Source: Ricinus communis (Eukaryota > Streptophyta > Magnoliopsida > Malpighiales > Euphorbiaceae). From it: DNA of 64,000 nucleotides. Shown here piece by piece: positions 58,036-64,000 of this stretch. Every line of letters begins with the position of its first letter. The first letter of the stretch is position 1. The translations under genes and the position numbers were made by a program. The stretch spans positions 4,030,001 to 4,094,000 of the forward strand of contig NC_063256.1 of the NCBI RefSeq assembly GCF_019578655.1. The letters are read 5' to 3'. The notes below the pieces were generated by a model. The model was not told the DNA's origin and searched no databases. It worked only from the letters and a program-made list of their open reading frames with translations.

Positions 58036-59667
58036 TCAGAGATGGGTTATTATTTGTTTGAGAGAAGTGTATGTACCTGCTAGGCCAACAAAAAGCCCAA
58101 ATATCAATATCCCCGCAATTACCACCAGCTCAAACCCGAAAATTCGAGCAGCTTTGTTAATCCTAAGGTAGCAGAGGCATGGTAACAACATCGAAACAGA
58201 GATACTCAAAAAAGCGCCAATAAAAGCCATCATATAGCCGAAAAATGGGATAGTTAATGCCACCGCTAAAACACTGATCATAATTGCAGTTCTTATAAGA
58301 ATACTTAGAGGTTTGGTGCTGTTGAGACGAAATGTGTCTTCGATAGCGTTAGCAATTGGAGCAGTGACAACTGCATACTTTGTCAGGGGATTAATCAGAG
58401 TAGTGTATATAGCTATTTTTGCACTGACTTTTCTTATAGGAAGGTTTAATGTCACTTGAGACTTCAAATATTCTCCATACATAAGGTAACCCAGAACTGC
58501 CATTAGTGCATAGGTGATGGTACTTGTGATAAAGCAAACAAGTAAAACCTGCAATGAGATAGCGAAAGAAAGTTAGATGATCCTTCTTTTCTCATTCGGT
58601 AGATTTAATGATGCATTTGATTTTGAATTAGGAAAAACAGATTTGCTGATGCCATATGTGTGATGAGATGGCATATATTTCGAATAAATTACACTCATTT
58701 GCCACTTACCCCAGGAATATTAAGCTATTATATGTCCGTCATACATTCCTTGGCCATGTTTAATTTACTGGTATAGGCAAGTATTTTCTAAACTGCACGA
58801 GTACCATACCTTAGAAAATTGGCTTTTATCTTTCATGGAATTACATAATATCGGGAAAACAGCATGACCACAATAACAGAAGGTAAACAAACTTATAGCA
58901 GTAGGCAAACCACCCCAGTTCCAAAGCACATCTCCTTCATGGAACCCAACACCATCAGCAGCACCATCCCAGATAACACAAGCAAGCAACACAAAAGTAG
59001 CGAAAACACCTCCAGCGGAAACATAAGCCAGCATACCTAAACTCCTCAACCATGTTGTTGGCAAGATTACAAGGGCTGTTAGCAGAATAAACCCTCGTTT
59101 ACCTCCAATTTTTAGTCCAGCTAGTTTCAAACTGATCAAATCAGGAAACAACTTGTTTAGATTGTCACCTTCTAGAATCAAGAACTCTACTGCTACTAAA
59201 TATAGTTCAAGATACAGGAAGATGGATACTAGAGCTCTTCCTTTGTATCCAAAAGCTCTTTCTCCTATGTCTGGATAGGTTTTGATAACTGGATCTGCAT
59301 CCATGCATCGTCGAAGGAGTAACCCTGTATACCAGCATAATATTGCCACCACAAAAAGAAGAATTAAGCTCAACCATCCTCCTTGAGAAAGTGCATATGG
59401 AATTGATAGGATTCCAACTCCTACAAAACAGGACAAATTATTATGCATTTGGAATGTAATGTAGTTATTGACAGGGACAACAAAGTAACATGTAACATAG
59501 ATGCATGTTACTTATTTTTAGTGTCATCATGACACATAGAAGAAAAGTGAGAAAGAAATTAAGAAGAGACCAGTTAACGTATTAACTCCATTGAAACAAG
59601 TTCTAAGGAAGGTGGTGCCACTGCCAGATTCCTCCTGTGCTCGTGGAAGCTGGTTTTGGCTCTCCAT
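58036..59667 (-). CDS. AVT1-like vacuolar amino acid transporter, downstream copy
   Basis: Three minus-strand exons (59667-59571, 59420-58810, 58548-58036) give 406 residues. It belongs to the amino acid/auxin permease (AAAP) family, AVT1 group. After a short Gln/Ser-rich N-terminus comes TTFLRTCFNGVNTLTGVGIL, the first membrane helix entry with the typical N-x-L-x-G-x-G-I-L motif, then SIPYALSQGGWLSL. About ten to eleven hydrophobic segments follow, with the family phrases CYCGHAVFP and LNLPIRKVSAKIAIYTT. Yeast and plant AVT proteins move neutral amino acids across the tonoplast, coupled to protons. Substrate and direction here are unknown. The twin is at 61930-63842. Confidence 0.9.
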
Positions 59668-59721
59668 TTCCTCTCTTCTTGTAGGAAGTGCCACTTTATT
59701 GGTCACCCACTATCCATTTTT

Positions 59722-59736
59722 AGCTACTTATATAAG
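59722..59736 (-). promoter_or_regulatory. TATA box of the downstream transporter gene
   Basis: On the minus strand ACTTATATAAGTAGC lies about 60 bases before the ATG at 59667. The twin gene has a matching site at 63897-63908, so the element is conserved in the duplicate promoters. Confidence 0.55.
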
Positions 59737-59739
59737 TGT

Positions 59740-61925
59740 TTTGAGTAAATCCTCTAGTCTCATCATGACTTTCTGCTCCAGTAACATGGAAAAATGCATG
59801 TTTGAGTATTTGTTTTATTTGACGTGATAAGACTCTTGGACTTTAAGCCAAAAGAAATTTCGTTGAAGGGCATGATGGCATTAACGGGTATGAGCCTTGA
59901 CCAACCGTCCATTTTCTTCCTCTTTCTGTATTGTTCTTCTATATTAAAAATTTGAAAATTTAAAGCTTGTTGGGAATGTTTATAACGCACCTTAATAATT
60001 CAAAAGAGATATATTCTCTAAAAGAGAAAAAGAAGAAATCATATCTTTGTTGCTGATTTATTTCTATTGTTTTTATTATTTAAGAGATTAGAAAATATTG
60101 TTGATGGACTTGCACTATAAATAAGTGTGAACAGAAAAGGGAACCAACTCACATGTCACCACCATTACCGGTCTTTCGTGTATATGGCGATGGTAATTTT
60201 TTGTTCTCTCTTTGTAGGCAATTGAATTGGATAAGTCCCCCAGCTGTTTTGGGATACTTATGCTCGGATAAGGAAGCCATTGAAAAGAATCTCACTGCTG
60301 TAATGATTGAAAGAGATGCAAAAGGGGTTGTAAAACTGTTCAGAGGGTAGTGCATCCAACTTCTGATTTTGCTACGGCCATTTAAAGATTCTAAAATATT
60401 AGCATCCAGATTTTCTTTCATGTCTCTTACTTTTGTTCTTAGATGTGACGGGGCTGTCACAAATTTGTCCAGACAATAAATCACCAAATCTCTTACAACT
60501 TACACGTAGTTCGACGTTGTAAAAGCTTTTTTAAATTTGTGTATTAATTAAATAAAGTCCAAACTAAAAAAAGTTCTGCTCATTTAGCTCGTGAGCGACT
60601 TTAGTTCTAAATTCGACTAATAAATATATGAAGCGGAAGCGGTTCTATTAGCTTAGAGATTCTTTACTATATAGGATAAGGAAGCCATAGCAATTGTGGG
60701 TAATGCATAAATCCTGATTCTAGAAACATTGTATTAATTTGATTATCTTCCATAAAGTTCTGCCTTTGGACAAGAAAAAGAAGAGGAACAAGTAGTGTAT
60801 GCCTTCTCATCGAGGGTTCTTCCAGAGCAGATTCACGTCTTAGTATGCTTTCACTCACTCGTTTCACGTGCACACAGCCTACCTAAAAAGTGATATCACT
60901 CTACATATTACCCACATTATTTGTCAATTATCATTTAACCTAACTCTCAAATATCAAAAACTTTTTAAGACATGTCTTAACAATGTATTCCCCTATTATA
61001 AAGAGAGAATTTTAATGTTTTTTTCTTTATAAATAGAGATATTGTAACTCCTATTATTTTCTTATAGTGAAATTCTTCTATCCCTGCCTGTGGTTTTTAT
61101 CCTAATTTGTTTATGAATTTTTCACATAAATTTATGTGTTCTATTGGTGTATTTTATTTTTTCTTTATTTTTATTTTCTCAAATTATTAGTTGTGATTTT
61201 ACTTCATATTTTTTTACAAACAAAACTTACAAAGTTAAATTTAAAACGTAATAGAGTTAAATTTAGGATGTTTTTTAGAATACCATTAATGTAATCAATT
61301 ATTATACATTCTTATTTTTAATTATAAATAGTTAATGAGTGTTATTTTAATTAGTTTATTAATTATATATATATTTAAATTTTTAACGATATTATATATA
61401 ATTTTTATTTATTTAAAATTATATAGGTGCCTTTCAAAGTTGATAATGTAAATTAAAAAATAAAATATCTCAAAATTAATATACTGAAAACATAAATATT
61501 GAAAAGAAGAAAAACGTAAACGAGATTCTTATCTTGTTTCTAAACATAAAATGATAATATCTATTTGGACTAAAAATAATATGTTGAACTACATAAGAGA
61601 ATTATTGGAGCCAGAGAATAATTCTAATAATTTAAAAGGAAACATAATACTGGAAATTATTTTTCAGCCAGTTGCACCTACAGGTGTTCTTTAAATCCGA
61701 TATGCAGATTGGGATTGTACGTTATGTGTTCAGTTTCAATATTAGCTATACAGAAAGTTGTGGGCAAATCGCTCCATCAAGGAATCAAAAGTAATCATGA
61801 AGAAATAAAGTTGTTCTTGTTGCTCTTTCCTTATAAAAAGCTCGCACAAACTTTCTATAATCCTTTGTTATTGCAAAATGATTACATTAGTGGTTGATGA
61901 TCTAAATGTCAATCAGCTTAGCAGC
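59740..61925. other. Gap between the two transporter genes
   Basis: Mostly AT-rich. It holds the promoter of the downstream transporter, and near 61850-61925 the 3' flank of the upstream one, which resembles the flank near 57950-58035. An isolated open frame at 60153-60350 is listed separately. Confidence 0.5.
60153..60350 (+). other. Small open frame with a TATA box, possible exon relic
   Basis: ATG at 60153 opens 65 codons; ACTATAAATAAG at about 60113-60124 is a TATA-like site close upstream. The second part (from LNWISPPAVLGYLCSDKEAI through a VMIERDAKGVVKLF-like stretch) has the composition of a real protein. A T-rich tract ending in TTTGTAG at 60216-60222 looks like a splice acceptor before it. 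I do not recognise the family. It may be an exon left from a lost gene, or chance. Confidence 0.25.
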
Positions 61926-61929
61926 ATCA

Positions 61930-63842
61930 TTAGTGCCAGAGATGGGTTATTATTTGTTTGAGAGAAATGTATGTACCTACTACGGCAACAAAAAGTCCAA
62001 AAATCAATATCCCCACAATCACCACCAGCTCAAGCCCGAATGTTCGAGCAGCTTTGTTAATCCTGAGGTAGCAGAGGCATGGTAACAACATCGAAACGGT
62101 CACACTCAAAAAAGCCCCAATAAAAGCCATTACATAGCCAAAGAACGGAATGGTTAATGCTACCACTAACGTGCTTATCATAATTGCAGTTCTTATGAGA
62201 ATACTGAGAGATTTGCTGTCGTTGAGACGAAATGCGTCCTCGATGGCTTTAGCAACTGGAGCAGTGACAACTGCATACTTAGTCAAGGGATTAACTAGAG
62301 TAGTGTATATAGCTATTTTTGCACTAATTTTTCTTATGGGAAGATTTAATGTCACTTGAGACTTCAAATATTCTCCATACATGAGGTAACCCAGAACCGC
62401 CATTGATGCATAGGTGAAGGTACTTGTAATAAAGCAGACAAGTAAAACCTGCAATGATAGCGAAAGAAAGTTAGATAATACTTCTTTCTCATTTAATGGA
62501 TTTAATGATGCATTTGATATATAACTAGGAAAACACTTGCTGATGCCAGTGTGGAATCTATTGCACCCAACTAGTGATATTTGATAACAAATGCTTTTCT
62601 GAGTATATTATATTTAAGAAATAGTTAGTGATATATTAAAATGAGTAATATATATGATTAGTATTAAATATTTAATGTATTAATACCCAAGTATAAGACA
62701 CTTAGAATACTTCCTCTTCACTTTTTCCTTGCTACGCTAAGCAAGTGTTACCCAGTTGTATCTTACCTTCGAAAACTGGCTTTTGTCTTTCATGGAATTA
62801 CACAACGTTGGGAAAACGGCATGACCACAGTAACAGAAGGCAAACAAACTTGTGGCAGTAGGCAAACCACCCCAATTCCAAAGCACGTCTCCTTCGTGGA
62901 ACCCAACACCATCGACAGCGCCAACCCAGAGAACACAACCAAGCAACACAACAGAAGCCAAAACACCTCCAGCAGAAACATAGGCCAACATACCTAAGCT
63001 CCTCAACCATGTTGTAGGCAAGATTACAAGGGCCGTTAGCAGAATAAACCCTTGTTTCCCTCCAATTTTCACACCAGCAACTTTCAAACTCATATCTGGA
63101 AACAACTTGTATAGGTTGTCACCTTCCAGAATCAAGAATTCAACTGCTACTAAATATAGTTCAAGATACATGAAGATGGATACTAGAGCTCTTCCTTTGT
63201 ATCCAAAAGCTCTCTGCCCTATGTCTGGATAAGTTTTGATAACTGGATCTGCATCCATACATCGCCGAAGGAGTAATCCTGTATACCAGCATAATATTGC
63301 CACCAGGAAAAGCAGAATCAAGCTCATCCATCCACCTTGAGAAAGTGCATATGGAATTGACAGGATTCCGACTCCTGCAAAACAGGACAAGTTATTATGG
63401 ATTGGAACTTGATGGGACAACAATGACGCGTGTTCTTTCTTCTTTTTGTTTTGTTAAATGTCATGTGATAATGACAAGGCCTACTATTCATGAAATATTC
63501 ATCGGGTGTCTTTGGCGCGCACTAGCATGTCGAGGAAGAGTATTGACATAGGAAGAAAAAGAACGTGAATTATGTAATTAATTCAGAATCCTTTTAAGGT
63601 TTACAGGACAAACAAGGGTATTGAAACAAATATTTATATATAGTAGCAATCAAATAGATGTATCTAACAATGCACAAGTGCACATATATCTTTAGTTGAA
63701 TAACATAAAACGGATAGAAAAAGAGTGAGAAAGAAAGAAGACAGAGACCAGATAACGTATTAACTCCGTTAAAACAAGTTCTAAGGAAGGTGGTGCCGCT
63801 GCCAGATTCCTGTGCTTGCGGAAGCTGGTTTTGGCTCTCCAT
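61930..63842 (-). CDS. AVT1-like vacuolar amino acid transporter, upstream copy
   Basis: Three minus-strand exons (63842-63749, 63374-62767, 62448-61930) give 406 residues, with the same intron positions and phases as the copy at 58036-59667. The AAAP/AVT1 features are the same: FNGVNTLSGVGILSIPYALS, LLRRCMDADPVIKTYPDIG, CYCGHAVFPTLCNSMKD and QVTLNLPIRKISAKIAIYTT, with about ten to eleven membrane helices. It lacks one residue in the N-terminus and one in a loop (near DMSLKVAG), and carries two extra residues (Trp-His) at the end. The two proteins are very alike, so the duplication is recent or the copies are under strong constraint. Both frames are intact, so both should be functional. Confidence 0.9.
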
Positions 63843-63896
63843 TTCCTCTCTACTTGTAGGAAGACCAACTTTGTTGGTTGCCTGCTCTCCAGTTTT

Positions 63897-63908
63897 TGCT
63901 ACTTATAT
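63897..63908 (-). promoter_or_regulatory. TATA box of the upstream transporter gene
   Basis: On the minus strand ACTATATAAGTAGC lies about 60 bases before the ATG at 63842, in the same place and context as in the twin gene. Confidence 0.5.
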
Positions 63909-64000
63909 AGTAAGTAAATCCTCAAATGTTTCTGCTCCAATAATTCTTGGAATAATGCATCTTTGAGCCCCTAAGTTTTTTGTTTTTGTCTATTGAGTCC

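Overview
This is nuclear DNA from a flowering plant, most likely a eudicot. The evidence is AT-rich intergenic DNA, short GT-AG introns, LTR retrotransposons primed by initiator tRNA-Met, hAT-type elements, and plant-only gene families (PSY peptide, MYB-CC factor, DMP protein, DYW-type PPR, plant GALT). I cannot fix the species from the sequence; Malpighiales is only a guess. There are no bacterial operons, CRISPR arrays, rRNA genes or recognisable tRNA genes. All gene models were spliced by hand from frame, splice-site and family evidence, and no transcript data were available.

Layout. (1) 1-5.4 kb: mostly non-coding, with one small three-exon gene for a PSY-type tyrosine-sulfated peptide precursor (2119-2598) between two diverged copies of a ~0.6 kb repeat. 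(2) 5.4-10.3 kb: a Ty1/copia LTR retrotransposon with fairly similar LTRs, broken open frames and a strange GC-rich segment in gag. It sits just inside what looks like the promoter and first exon of a small transcription unit. (3) 10.3-15.3 kb: no gene seen. (4) 15.4-31.5 kb: a gene-rich block with a PHL8-like MYB-CC factor, an (R)-mandelonitrile lyase-like GMC oxidoreductase, an MPSR1-like RING ligase (minus), an organellar uL18 protein, a DMP membrane protein, and a GALT1-like galactosyltransferase with a galectin domain (minus). (5) 31.5-42.2 kb: two tandem S-like RNase T2 genes (minus), with a decayed hAT element between them. (6) 44.2-51.7 kb: a degenerate OTP85-like DYW PPR gene (minus) split by a 5.8 kb Ty3/gypsy chromovirus. 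(7) 52.3-56.0 kb: a multi-exon gene of unknown function whose protein carries an exact 34-residue repeat. (8) 57.1-57.7 kb: a small hAT-type MITE. (9) 58.0-63.9 kb: two tandem AVT1-like amino acid transporter genes (minus).

How it fits together. The genes are independent eukaryotic units, not a pathway. The order RING ligase - GALT1-like transferase - RNase T2 matches, from memory, the consecutive Arabidopsis loci At1g26800, At1g26810 and At1g26820, so this stretch is probably an old conserved neighbourhood. The rest of the story is duplication (RNases, transporters, PSY flanks) and mobile-element traffic. Nearly every stop in the two LTR elements can be explained by C-to-T transitions, as expected for methylated, decaying copies. 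The most interesting items are the 34-residue repeat protein, the PSY gene, the transposon-split editing-factor pseudogene, and the GC-rich in-frame segment in the copia gag.
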